From the NCBI RefSeq assembly GCF_000400465.1, contig NW_008806277.1, positions 248,001-312,000 on the forward strand: a DNA stretch of 64,000 nt, written 5' to 3'. Under the pieces are notes generated by a model that was not told the origin of the DNA, ran no database searches, and was given only the letters and a program-made list of their open reading frames with translations. A program made the position numbers and the translations under genes. This DNA is from Wallemia ichthyophaga EXF-994 (Eukaryota; Basidiomycota; Wallemiomycetes; Wallemiales; Wallemiaceae). Of this stretch, positions 22,613-32,278 are shown piece after piece; position 1 is the stretch's first letter; the number at the start of each line of letters is the position of its first letter.

Positions 22613-23116
22613 ATGTCCTCTGCCAAGGTGAGTGGATTGCAGGAGACGTAAGGCGTAAGGCGCATAGTAAATCTCACACGCCTCTCAGCTTGGACAGGAT
22701 GTGTAAGTCGTTTTCTGACTTGTAGCAGTATTAATCATTACTCGCAGCAATCGCATCCTCTACATCAAGAATCTGCCTTATACAATCACTGGGGAGGATC
22801 TTTACGATTTGTTCGGCAAATACGGTGCTATTCGCCAAATTAGGCTGGGAACCACGAAAGAAACTCGAGGCACTGGTGGGTTGATTAGTAGACGTGAACA
22901 GATACACTCACACAGTCAGCTTACGTCGTGTACGAAGTAGTCAACGACTCGAAGCAGGCATTCGACAATCTCAACGGATTCCACCTCAATGAGCGCTATA
23001 TTGTGGTTATGTATCACCAGCCAGAGAAGCAGGCACAGATTGCAATCAAGCAGGCAGAGTTGGTGAAGCGGGAGGAAGAGCTCGTTGCGTTTAAGCGAGC
23101 CAATGATATTTCGTAG
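22613..23116 (+). CDS. splicing factor SF3B6 (p14)
   Basis: Four exons (22613-22627, 22689-22702, 22748-22875, 22920-23116) give 117 aa. It is a single [23 protein letters not shown] contains RNP2, and [10 protein letters not shown] contains RNP1. The C-terminal helix is Lys/Glu-rich. Size, RGTAYVVYE and [11 protein letters not shown] match p14/SF3b14, the U2 snRNP protein that touches the branch-point adenosine. This is fitting for an intron-rich genome. The first two exons are 15 and 14 nt, so an mRNA-level check of the start is useful. Confidence 0.85.
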
Positions 23117-23276
23117 ATTCACATTTATTGTACTATTAATCCTTACTATCATACACGATTGAGAATTGAAAAATGAAAGCAGACTGGAGATTACGGCAGC
23201 GATATGAGATCTTTGTTAATCGCAGGAGCAATGTTCTCTATCTCAGTAGAGAACCGCACGAGTTACTATTTGTAGG

Positions 23277-24247
23277 TTAGTTGATTCTTCCCCCATAAAC
23301 CAGCTCAAAACTCACTTTGCGGGTAGATTTACGCCTGTTAGTGGTGGAATTTGCCTTGATCGGAGTAGGCTTGTTAGCATCTGACTTTCTTGCTGGTTTA
23401 TTTGAAGTATTCGATTTGATTGCAGCAGCCACTTTGTTTGCACCAGCCACCTTCTTCGTCGCCGCAGCCTTCTTCGCAGCAGGCACCTTATTTGCACCAG
23501 CTGGATCCTTTTTCGCAGCCAATTTACGAGTAGTAGCCGATTTAGTTTTCTTGTCCTGCACCCTGTTAACATCGTTGGAGTGATTAGTGGAGACTATGTT
23601 TCTACCCGAGGCAGTCTTCCCTGTGACGACCTTCTTAGGAACTTGCGTGGAAGTGTGTGTACGTGAGCGTGTCGGTGCCTTCTCGCGCTTTGTCTTAACG
23701 GGCACTTTATCGTCATCAGATTCCTCCGAATCTGAGACAGGGCGCTTTCTAACGCCCGCAGGAGCGAGTTTAACCTTTCCAGTGATACCTGTGAGTGGTT
23801 GTATGAGATGAGGCTATTTATGCACACCAAACCAAGATTTACCGTTTGGTGTAACGAATACCTTGTTATCAATACCCCTCTTAAGGGATTGTGAGATGTG
23901 GTGGGATGTCAACTTGGATTCTGGATCGATGCTGTAGTTGTCCGAGAGAAACCTAATCGTGTGTCTGCGTGTCAGCGTCTCTCCCTGACATCATCATCGT
24001 TGCTCACTTCTTAATCGTTGGGCGTGAAACTCCGCCTCTGTCCTTGGTTTCTGTGATACATTCTCTACAGGTACAGCGTTAGTAGGCGTGTTTGTGATGT
24101 TTGAGGGTGTGACAGGGGTGAGGTTTGAAGCGGCATCGGGTGAATGCGGCATCGGAAGTATTGGCATAACACACACCCCACTAATCCACTAAATATACAC
24201 ACCCACATTAACATATCCTCGTAGCGTGGGTTTGTTTTACTAGGCAT
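23277..24247 (-). CDS. HHO1: linker histone H1
   Basis: Four exons (24247-24207, 24064-24008, 23964-23843, 23788-23277) give 243 aa. Residues about 6-82 form the winged-helix H15 domain: YEDMLIECITETKDRGGVSR, TIKKHTIRFLSDNYSIDPES, LKRGIDNKVFV and GITGKVKLAP. The tail is long and Lys/Ala/Thr-rich with loosely repeated GANKV..AAKK units, as expected for a DNA-binding linker histone tail, and ends in the less typical VSFELVYGGRIN. The first intron is long (142 nt) for this genome. A short acidic patch (SDSEESDDD) separates globular domain and tail. Confidence 0.82.
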
Positions 24248-24380
24248 GGTGACGGTAATAATCCAACCCAGCGCGTGACTATTGTTTTACAATCCACACT
24301 TCCGAATTTAGAAATAATAAAAATGTAAATAAATAGAAGCAATTGTTCTGATATATGCAATTCTGAATTCTACCTTTCTC

Positions 24381-27276
24381 CTATCTCCCATACTCCCGCC
24401 CATTATACACCGCCGGATCTACCCAGTGATGAGGTACATCTTCTTGCATCGGTGACTGCTGTGGTGGCGGTGCTGGTGGTGGCGGATAGTATGGTCCCCC
24501 ACCGTATCCAGAAGGTGGTGGGTAGTATGGTGCCTCCCCGTACCCATACCCACCAGGAGGTGGATACGAAGGTGGTGAGTAATTATTGTATCCACTCCCA
24601 CCACCACCCATTCCCGGTGATCCTCTCGAGAATAGTTTGTTCCTTCTCCGTTTGGTTGGAAGTGGTGCTGCTGCCATATATCCAGGTCTTCTACGACGAC
24701 AGCATCCACCAAAGATGCAGCTAAATATTCCATACACCACCAATATCACCACAATTGCAATAATGATTGTTACCGGTATAGCTATTTGCAGATTTTGCCT
24801 GTACCAATTCTTGAAGATATCCTGCCAACTACCTTGCTTACAGTCACCTTTCTCGCAAGTCCCTCCATATCCACACTGCGAGCCATCTCTAAGTGGTGTT
24901 TGAATCCTTACGCATCCACCACCTGATGGATTCTCGCATGTCACCAGACACGTAGTGTCACCTCCCATATCGCATGAGCTAGTGAGACCCATAGATGATC
25001 CAGCCGATTTGCACTGATCGTCTTCTGAAGTGCACAATCCTGTAGCGCAATGCTTACCGTCACCGCAATCCTTTCCATTCTCTTTATACTCATCATCGGG
25101 ACATTTACCAGAGTCGCCCGTACACTTCTCCTCCATGTCGCACTTATCGTCTATCGACGGCCTGCATACTTGACTAGATGAAGCGAATTGGCAGTTATCA
25201 TTACAGCAACCGTCAGTACTAGAGTCACAAACCGCGCCATTCTTGAATTTACACTGATCTGTGCAGCAATTAGTTTCACCACCTCCGTCGCACTCTTCGT
25301 CGTCCTCTAAGATGCCATTCCCACACTGCTTTAGACTCTTTATTTCGCGATCCGCGCTGGAAGGGTCGAGGAGGCAGGATGTGCTAGTCTGGCCACTCCC
25401 CAGAGCCGAGCAGATGTTGCCAATGGAGCAGTCACTGAATCCCGTTGCACTGTCCGATTTGGTCGCGGACATGATGTAGTTATTGTTCGCATTGCACGTG
25501 TCACTGTTTAGTGGGCAGCACGACTGCTGAAAACTGCACCCATCGTCGCAGTCGTGGATCGCACCGACTGTGTGAGAGTGTTAGCGGAAAAATGAATCAA
25601 CACAGAAAACAAGTGCATACGTACAGTTATGCCCGATTTCGTGCGCAGCTACAGCCCACTGGTTGCGCGTTATCGTCGTCACTGCCGTGCCAGAAACAGA
25701 CTGCGAGCTCTGAGAGCGCACATCCTGCTGGCAAAGTGTGCCTAACCACGCAACGCCGACCTTGCTGCCCGTATTGCAATTCGTCTGTATCACATAATCA
25801 GATTTATCACATTAGTGCATTATCCATCCAACCCACCATTAGATGCCACAACCCTATCCCGTCATCTCCCTTCTGGCCTCGCCAAGCAGAAAATAGTGAG
25901 AGACGATCATTGAGCTCTACATCACCACCGCACGCCTGATTCCATGGGACGGTATCGTTGCGAGTATCAGGACATTCAGGCTCCTGTACATTAAGCTCTA
26001 CAACGCCCAATGATATTTTGAAACTATCCTTGTATAGTCCCGATATCTGGTTGACATCTTGCAGGATCTGCGTGCGAGCCTTCTCGGCATTATCGTAGTT
26101 CTCGACATAGGTGCAATCAGCAGCGAAACCCATATAGAGCAGGCGCTGTTCGGTAGGACAGCCCTCTGTGCTGCCGATAGTATCGACGTAGCTCGACGCA
26201 GGCTCGTCATTACCACCGCTGACATCACCGGTGCCCTGTCTCTTTGCACGCTTGCTGTAGCGGTCTCTGGCTTGCGTGATTGCGCGATCAAGTGTGTGGT
26301 CGTCGATTGGAGCGAAGCGTACGTATGGCTTGGCTGTCTCTGTACCGAATAAGACGTCGAGCCATTTCTTTAAAGACAATGTCCAGCTGGGCTGCTCCTC
26401 TACCATAGTGAATGGTGTTAGTGGTTCGATTGGTTCGAGTGAAGGGTAGTGTGTACTGTCAGTACCGCAAGTCGCGGTGAGTGTGGTATTTGTGCGCTCA
26501 ACAGTATCACTCTCTTTAAATATTATCAGCCTGGATGGATGGTAGGATGGCGAGGGGTCATCGTCGCCCTTGCTAGCAAGGTAAGACGAAGGTGTCTTGA
26601 TGTGATAAAGCTCGCTATCGAAAGTGAATGAACCTTCAAATTGCGGCGAGCTGCCAGAATCAACGCCGTCATCGTGAATCATAATATTAGCACGCCCACG
26701 TATGCTATAAAAAGAGTCAGCCTAACCAAACACATTGTTGAGAGGCGACATACATATCATCTTGGGTGAAAATATTACCAAAATCATAATTCCTTATAAT
26801 TCTAGCTGCGTCTTCAGCAACGCGTCTATCGGAGTGCTCTGAGGAGACAGTGTAACCGTGATAGACTCTAAAATTTTCCTTTTGGAGGAGTTCAGAGTGA
26901 TGGACATGGCCGGACTTGTTGAGGTAGTTGACGCGTGCGTGTGGGTGAAATAAGTCTTCATTTGGGTGCAAATGGAGATTGAAATGCTCGCCGTCGAGAA
27001 GAAAAGAGATGCGGAGGTTATCGGTGGACTTTACTGCGGGGGAGGTATCAACGTGTCTGCTGGCTAGCGACGGCCACGTGTGGGGATCTCTGGGTAAAAC
27101 GTCAATGGCGACGTCATTTGGGTTTGAGAGGCGTGTTAGTGGAGATGGCTTGTGAGAGTGAGATGAAGCTGGGAGATGGGAAATGGACAACTGTAAGCGT
27201 GTACACTACGATAACAAGATAAATACCCACAAAATGCGATTAAATTAAGGTATAAAATCAAAATAAATAATTTCAT
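24381..27276 (-). CDS. ADAM-family membrane metalloprotease
   Basis: The well-supported exons are (to 26754), 26704-25837, 25784-25625 and 25567-24381. After a propeptide comes the reprolysin domain, whose zinc site HEIGHNFGAIHD is split by an intron, then a Cys-rich disintegrin-like region (QCGNGILEDDEECDGGGE), a further Cys-rich part, one membrane helix (IAIPVTIIIAIVVILVVYG) and a cytosolic tail rich in Pro/Gly/Tyr. It should be a surface protease. The N-terminus is uncertain: a clear signal peptide (MKLFILILYLNLIAF) starts at 27276, and the propeptide frame opens near 27205 without an ATG, but no GT-AG junction joins them in frame. Confidence 0.8.
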
Positions 27277-27397
27277 CTCATTCGCTCCTCAACGTCGGTT
27301 GATAACACACGCTGGGTGCTAAAACACGTAAATAAAGTTAGTTTATCTGCGTTTAATTAAAAATTGAAAATTATATAAATTATATTTCAATTTGCTC

Positions 27398-28210
27398 ATG
27401 ACATCTCCCACTCCCCAGAATCCTTTCATCGACGACGACGGTGATAATCCTTTCAGCGAGACTCACGCACTCAACAAGCAATTCGACGATGACGACAATC
27501 TCGAAACCCCCACTCAGTCGCACACTTTCACCTACCCCACCACATCCGCAGACCACCGAGAGGAGGATTTGGCGAGGAGAGAGGCTGATATCCATCTCCG
27601 AGAGAGCCGCATGAAGCAATTCGGCAGGAACAATTGGCCCCGATTCTATCCCCTCATATACTGGGATATCCGCGAAGAAATCCCCTTGGAACACCGTTCA
27701 ACTACTCTTCTTGCTTACAGGCTTTGGCTGTTCCTAATTGCTGTATTCGCTATCAACTGGGTTGGCTGCCTCCTCCTTATCCAGGGCGACGGCTTTGAAA
27801 GTCTGGCTGCTGCCAGCGGTTATCTCTTCATTATACCCATCTCCTTCTTGCTCTGGTTGAGACCTCTCTACAATGCCCTGATGAAAGGCCACGCTTTTTA
27901 CTACCTCGTCTACCTCTTTTTCGGCGGCTGTCATCTCGCTTTCTCCGTCTACGTCCTGATCGGTATACCAAACACAGGCGGTTTTGGCATCGTCAACACT
28001 ATACGCGCCTTGGCGTCCGGAAAGATAGCCTCTGGTGTTTTGGGCGTCGTCAGCAGTGTTGGATGGGCAATACAAGGTCTCGGTTTCTGCTGGGTGTACT
28101 TGCAAGTCTACAAGCAGTACAAGCAGAAAGGATTGACTATCGACGCTGCCAAGTCGGAAGTCACCGCTCATGGCTTTAGAGCGTATTTCTCGCGCAATTC
28201 CAACATATAA
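27398..28210 (+). CDS. secretory carrier membrane protein (SCAMP)
   Basis: Single exon, 270 aa. The acidic N-terminus carries two NPF motifs (QNPFIDDD, DNPFSETH), the EH-domain ligands typical of SCAMPs. A coiled segment (EEDLARREADIHLRES) and the conserved NNWPRFYPLIYWDI precede four membrane helices, with WLRPLYNALMKGHAFYYLVY between them. SCAMPs work in post-Golgi and endosomal membrane recycling and are absent from most yeasts, so the gene supports a basidiomycete source. The ATG at 27398 gives MTSPTPQNPF. It is divergent from the ADAM gene. Confidence 0.87.
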   Translation: MTSPTPQNPFIDDDGDNPFSETHALNKQFDDDDNLETPTQSHTFTYPTTSADHREEDLARREADIHLRESRMKQFGRNNWPRFYPLIYWDIREEIPLEHRSTTLLAYRLWLFLIAVFAINWVGCLLLIQGDGFESLAAASGYLFIIPISFLLWLRPLYNALMKGHAFYYLVYLFFGGCHLAFSVYVLIGIPNTGGFGIVNTIRALASGKIASGVLGVVSSVGWAIQGLGFCWVYLQVYKQYKQKGLTIDAAKSEVTAHGFRAYFSRNSNI

Positions 28211-28274
28211 AAGGTTTAAAGTAGTGTACACGACGCAGAAGAAAGTGAAATGGTAAATGGTACATGAACTAAGT

Positions 28275-28641
28275 CTAGTGCTGTTCGATGAATCTCCAAT
28301 TGTATTTGCTGGCGCCTCTGATAAGCTCGTCTGGCTGTTTGCTTACTGTCTTGCCTGGGTTGAGTGGGTGTTAGTGTTAGGGAGAAGACACAGACAAACA
28401 AACCCTTCCAAGTGAGTCTGCCGTACACAGACCCATGGCCGCCACCACGCAGCTTGCACCTGGTGACTGTCCAGAAGGTATCCTCATCGGAGACCCCCTT
28501 CCACCTGTGCTGTGCCACTCTAGTTCCGCCTACCCCATGCGGGAGCTTTGAAAGAAGCAGCGGCAATTTGTGGGCGCTGGCGGATTTGAGAGTATTGAGC
28601 TGCGCCTGCTTGGCAGATTCGACGACACTCTTTGGTAACAT
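28275..28641 (-). CDS. mitochondrial ribosomal protein mS34
   Basis: Two exons, 28641-28404 and 28354-28275, give 105 aa. The conserved core GVGGTRVAQHRWKGVSDED, then FWTVTRCKLR, HGSVYGRLTWKG and, after the intron, DELIRGASKYNWRF fits the mS34 family of the small mitochondrial ribosomal subunit. The N-terminus (MLPKSVVESAKQAQLNTLK) is helical and basic. The donor GTTTGT is weak but the splice restores TWKGKTV. Its ATG is 39 bp from that of the divergent uL24m gene, another mitoribosomal protein. Confidence 0.78.
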
Positions 28642-28680
28642 GGTGGTCGCGGTGCGAGAAGACTTTGATCCGCAACCATC

Positions 28681-29881
28681 ATGAGGCAGATAATTCCTCG
28701 CAGCGTAGTTAGTAGATTTCCAAAGGTACATTTGGCAGTAGAGCGCAAGTCGAGGCACTCTGTCTTCTCGAATCGAGTATTTAGCCCAGGCCAGTTCGTA
28801 CACCCACACGACAGAATCAAGTACTGGAATATCGTACCCAAGGACAGCATAAGGATACTGAAAGGACGTGAGGATATCAAGAGAGATGACAGCGGCAACG
28901 ACGTTATCACGCCTGTCCTCCAGGTGGACCAGTTCAAGAACAGAATCTTCCCAGAATCTGGCGTGAAGGTGGGTTTAGTGTAGCTGCAGTGTGCTGATTG
29001 CTGATTGACATACAGCAAAAAAGAAGTGTGCCACTCTCTGCAAGCAATCCAGACATCAGATTCCAATCGAAAGTGAAGCCAGTCCATTATTCCAATGTAC
29101 AGCTCTATTTGGGTCATCTGCCACCTAAGAATGATCCACAGGGCGAGCAATTACCGTGAGAGTTATATTATTCAACTCGAGCAAACACTTACACACCCAC
29201 AGCACATACGCTGTTGGATTGAGGCGTTCCAAAGCCTTTGTCAGGTCGAAACTCAGACTAGACGGCACCAAACACCAGCACAGGCTGGTGTGGAAAAGGT
29301 ACGCCACCAAGATATCGCCTCCGGACCGTGACTACGACATGAGCAAGTCGATTCCATGGCCGACATATGAGAAGACGCAGCGCAAGGACTACACAAACAA
29401 GGAGACACCGGAGGATGTGCTCAACAGGGTGACATACACGCCATCCCCGCCCACCAAAGCAAACAGTCGTACTGCGTACAATTACATACTCGGCAAGAAG
29501 GACGCAGGACCGATCGAGGTGGCTATCGCACACGAGCTCGCTAACCCTCACTCCAAGCATAAGAGAGCTCACCGTTATGCGCAGAAACAGCGTAAATGGG
29601 CTTACAGACTTGAGGAACTGGAGAAGACGGAGAAGGTGTCAGGCGTTTGGAATAGCGCGGCGAAAGCTCAAAATGAAGCTCGTAGATTGTGGCTTATTGA
29701 AAGAGCTCTTGCCAAGTCGGAGCAGTACATGGTCGACACACAGGGCACTCCCGCCAAGAGAGAGAACAAGAGAATCGTGAGAGAGGCTAAGAAGACAGCT
29801 AAGGAGGCGAGAAGAACTGCGCTACTCAACAACCTCGTCCTCAACAAAGATGGAAAGATTGTACATAAGCGCGATTTGTAG
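28681..29881 (+). CDS. MRPL40: mitochondrial ribosomal protein uL24m
   Basis: Exons 28681-28968, 29016-29155 and 29203-29881 give 368 aa. The KOW-type start of the L24 fold is seen at about residues 45-110: YWNIVPKDSIRILKGREDI, then VDQFKNRIFPESGV and NVQLYLGHLP. The long basic C-terminal half is helical and typical of fungal mitochondrial extensions. The first residues MRQIIPRSVVSRFPKVHL suit a mitochondrial presequence. The product is a large-subunit protein of the mitochondrial ribosome. It shares a very short intergenic region with mS34. Confidence 0.77.
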
Positions 29882-29961
29882 ATAATTTGATGGAGATACA
29901 CACACCTTTAGACAAGTTTTCATATCGAATAGGATATGACAATGGCTTTCTATTAACGGTC

Positions 29962-30744
29962 ATGTCAAAGAAGCGTGATGGTGATGATAGTGGCGACGAT
30001 GAGATAACGATTACAAACAAGAAGCCCAAAAACGAGCTCATCATTGAGGAGATAAGCGATTCCGGCTTCCTCGCAGAGCACAGAATTGATGGGATGGACG
30101 GTGGCGACATGCAATACAAAGCAGATCTCTTTCCCGTAGAGGAGGCTGACGAGCTGTACGCTCAAGTGCTTAATCTCGAGCGTTACAGACCGACGCTCAA
30201 GATATTTGGTAAAGACGTCATCCAATCGAGACAAGTGGCTGTCTTCGCGATAGAGCGCGAGCGCGCACAGATGAAATATAGCAACCACGACGCTAAAGTA
30301 GATTATCCATTTCCTGCGGTAATCAATCGGATAGCAAAACGGTTGAGAGAGGTGTGTGGTGTTGATTTCACCCACTGCATGGTCAATTACTACGCTGATG
30401 GCGATACATACATCGGCAAGCACTCGGATAATCTCAACAATCAGGTTATTGCGACTGTTAGCCTGGGCGCAGTGAGAACTATGCACCTCTCCCCCCAGAC
30501 AACAAAAGCAGCACTCAAAGTTTACCCACATGTAGACGTCCCTGGTCGCCAGAAGCTCGCTCTCAAGTTGGCACACGGTTCTTTGTTCGGTAGGTTGACA
30601 TTTTTCGTATCGTTGAAGGTATGCTTAGTGTACAAATCAGTCATGCAGGGAGAAACCCAAAGATTTTGGAAACACGAGATCAGAAAAGAGCAGAAAATCA
30701 AGACAGGTCGCATCAGTTTGACATTTCGACAGATTGTCGACTAG
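29962..30744 (+). CDS. AlkB-like Fe(II)/2-oxoglutarate dioxygenase
   Basis: Exons 29962-30589 and 30641-30744 give 243 aa. Core motifs: FGKDVIQSRQVAVFA, NYYADGDTYIGKHSDN with the HxD iron ligands, VSLGAVRTMHL, then RFWKHEI with a further His and GRISLTFRQI with the 2-oxoglutarate-binding arginines. This is the ALKBH2/3-like group, which removes alkyl groups from DNA or RNA bases. The 51-nt intron has no in-frame stop, so its retention would add 17 residues in the middle of the fold. An in-frame ATG at 29890 is only 8 bp after the uL24m stop; I prefer 29962 (MSKKRDGDD). Confidence 0.82.
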   Translation: MSKKRDGDDSGDDEITITNKKPKNELIIEEISDSGFLAEHRIDGMDGGDMQYKADLFPVEEADELYAQVLNLERYRPTLKIFGKDVIQSRQVAVFAIERERAQMKYSNHDAKVDYPFPAVINRIAKRLREVCGVDFTHCMVNYYADGDTYIGKHSDNLNNQVIATVSLGAVRTMHLSPQTTKAALKVYPHVDVPGRQKLALKLAHGSLFGRLTFFVSLKVCLVYKSVMQGETQRFWKHEIRKEQKIKTGRISLTFRQIVD

Positions 30745-30760
30745 CCTGCAGCGATTCCAT

Positions 30761-32203
30761 CTAATCCAATCTGTCGTCGGGCGTCTCCTCTCTGAAAATT
30801 GGTGTGCTCGGTTTTCTCCTGATTGCACCGTACACTGATAGCACTAGAGCTAATATACACGAGATTGTAGTCAGGTGCAGTGCGGATATGTAGCATCCAC
30901 GTCCTTCGAGACACGTTGATGCAGTTGCTGGCATGTTCAACACACCTTCCAATGCAGAGTATCTTAGTACATCACCTTCAGTTGGTGCGTGATGATCGTA
31001 AATCGCACCAAAAACTAGGTTGAGAATTGGGCCCGCGATAGCCGGTGCCAAACTCATAACACCCCAATTTGATGAGAAATAGTGCAGTCCGAACATTTCT
31101 AAAGTGAGTACCGGTCCGATAGCGAACAAACTACCGTAAGACAAACCGATGAGCGCCGTAGCCCAGCTGAGATGTACAGGGAGCTGGATAGACTGAGCGA
31201 CTACCTGAGAGATGAAGAAGAGGGCAGAAATAATGGCAGCCCACCAAGCTCTATCCAGTTTGTACTTTTTGTACATAAAGTCGGAAGACAAACCAATGAG
31301 TATCCTGCCTGCGCAGTTCATCAGACTTAGCAGACTCACTTGTCTAGCTTGAGCCTGTTCAACGACGACAGAGTCGTAGTGAGGGTGGTGGTAAGCGAAG
31401 AGTGCCTGTACTACAGCACCGACGTTATTGATCCACATGAGTCCTGTTCCGGCCAACAGGGCGATGATAGAGAAGAGAAGCCAGAAGTCGACAGTTTTGA
31501 TGACTGTGATTGGTGATTGTGAGGTCAGAATATCGTCTTGGAGGGAAGATTCCTCGAAGAGTGGTTGTCCCTCGTCGTCATACTGTGTAGACATCTTTTC
31601 TGACTCTGGAGGGACGATCTTGATGAAGAAAGCCCCAAGGAGTACTGAAATGGAGGTTCCAAATGCCAAAGTGAGTAGGAAACCATCTACGTTGCCGGGG
31701 AAAGCCTCGTGGCTGATGAACGAGTAGAAGAAGGCGCTCAGTCCGAATCCAGACAGGACAATCCCAGAAGCCGTTGCTCGGAAGTTTTTGCTGAATGATC
31801 GGGTAGTTGCATTGAGGGATGAGAGGAGTGAACCACTTCCGCCCATACCGGCAGCAATTGAAAGAAGTGAGACATAAACGACAGCAGAATCAGACTGCAC
31901 GTGACCAGTATAGAAAGCGTGTATGCCAAAGTAGCCCGTAAAGAGGAAGACTGAGCTAATCAGAAGAGGAATTCTAAGAGGAAGCCTGTCGATCACGTGA
32001 CCCCAGGCAGGCGCGGAGAAATACACGCCAGCATTACCGCAGCTGGCAATCAAACTGATCTGGGTGTGATTTAAGTCGAGTACCTTTGCCAGCTGCTCGC
32101 CGTAAGCGCTGAAAACGTAATTTGTACCAGCGCCGAGAGCAGTTATGAAGCAGAAAGCGAGAGTGATACAGCGAGAAAAATCTGAAGTGAAGAATGAAAC
32201 CAT
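30761..32203 (-). CDS. MFS transporter, Mch1/nodulin-like
   Basis: Single exon, 480 aa, with about 12 hydrophobic segments. The first (CITLAFCFITALGAGTNYVF) is followed by SAYGEQLAKVLDLNHTQISL, typical of the nodulin-like/monocarboxylate-transporter-homologue branch of the major facilitator family. A long cytosolic loop rich in acidic residues lies between the two halves near residues 200-235. In yeast the related Mch1 is vacuolar. The substrate is unknown. It is convergent with the AlkB gene (16 bp between stops) and divergent from the hypothetical gene at 32279 (75 bp). Confidence 0.8.
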   Translation of the reverse strand: MVSFFTSDFSRCITLAFCFITALGAGTNYVFSAYGEQLAKVLDLNHTQISLIASCGNAGVYFSAPAWGHVIDRLPLRIPLLISSVFLFTGYFGIHAFYTGHVQSDSAVVYVSLLSIAAGMGGSGSLLSSLNATTRSFSKNFRATASGIVLSGFGLSAFFYSFISHEAFPGNVDGFLLTLAFGTSISVLLGAFFIKIVPPESEKMSTQYDDEGQPLFEESSLQDDILTSQSPITVIKTVDFWLLFSIIALLAGTGLMWINNVGAVVQALFAYHHPHYDSVVVEQAQARQVSLLSLMNCAGRILIGLSSDFMYKKYKLDRAWWAAIISALFFISQVVAQSIQLPVHLSWATALIGLSYGSLFAIGPVLTLEMFGLHYFSSNWGVMSLAPAIAGPILNLVFGAIYDHHAPTEGDVLRYSALEGVLNMPATASTCLEGRGCYISALHLTTISCILALVLSVYGAIRRKPSTPIFREETPDDRLD

Positions 32204-32278
32204 GTGATAATTTATGTTTATAATTCAGATCCCAATTGTAATTTCCCTTGAATCTGTTCGAAGGAAACGATCACCCAG

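Noticed and set aside
24452..24903. Plus-strand His/Val-rich ORFs over the ADAM tail
   Set aside because: Antisense of the Pro/Gly/Tyr-rich tail and disintegrin region.
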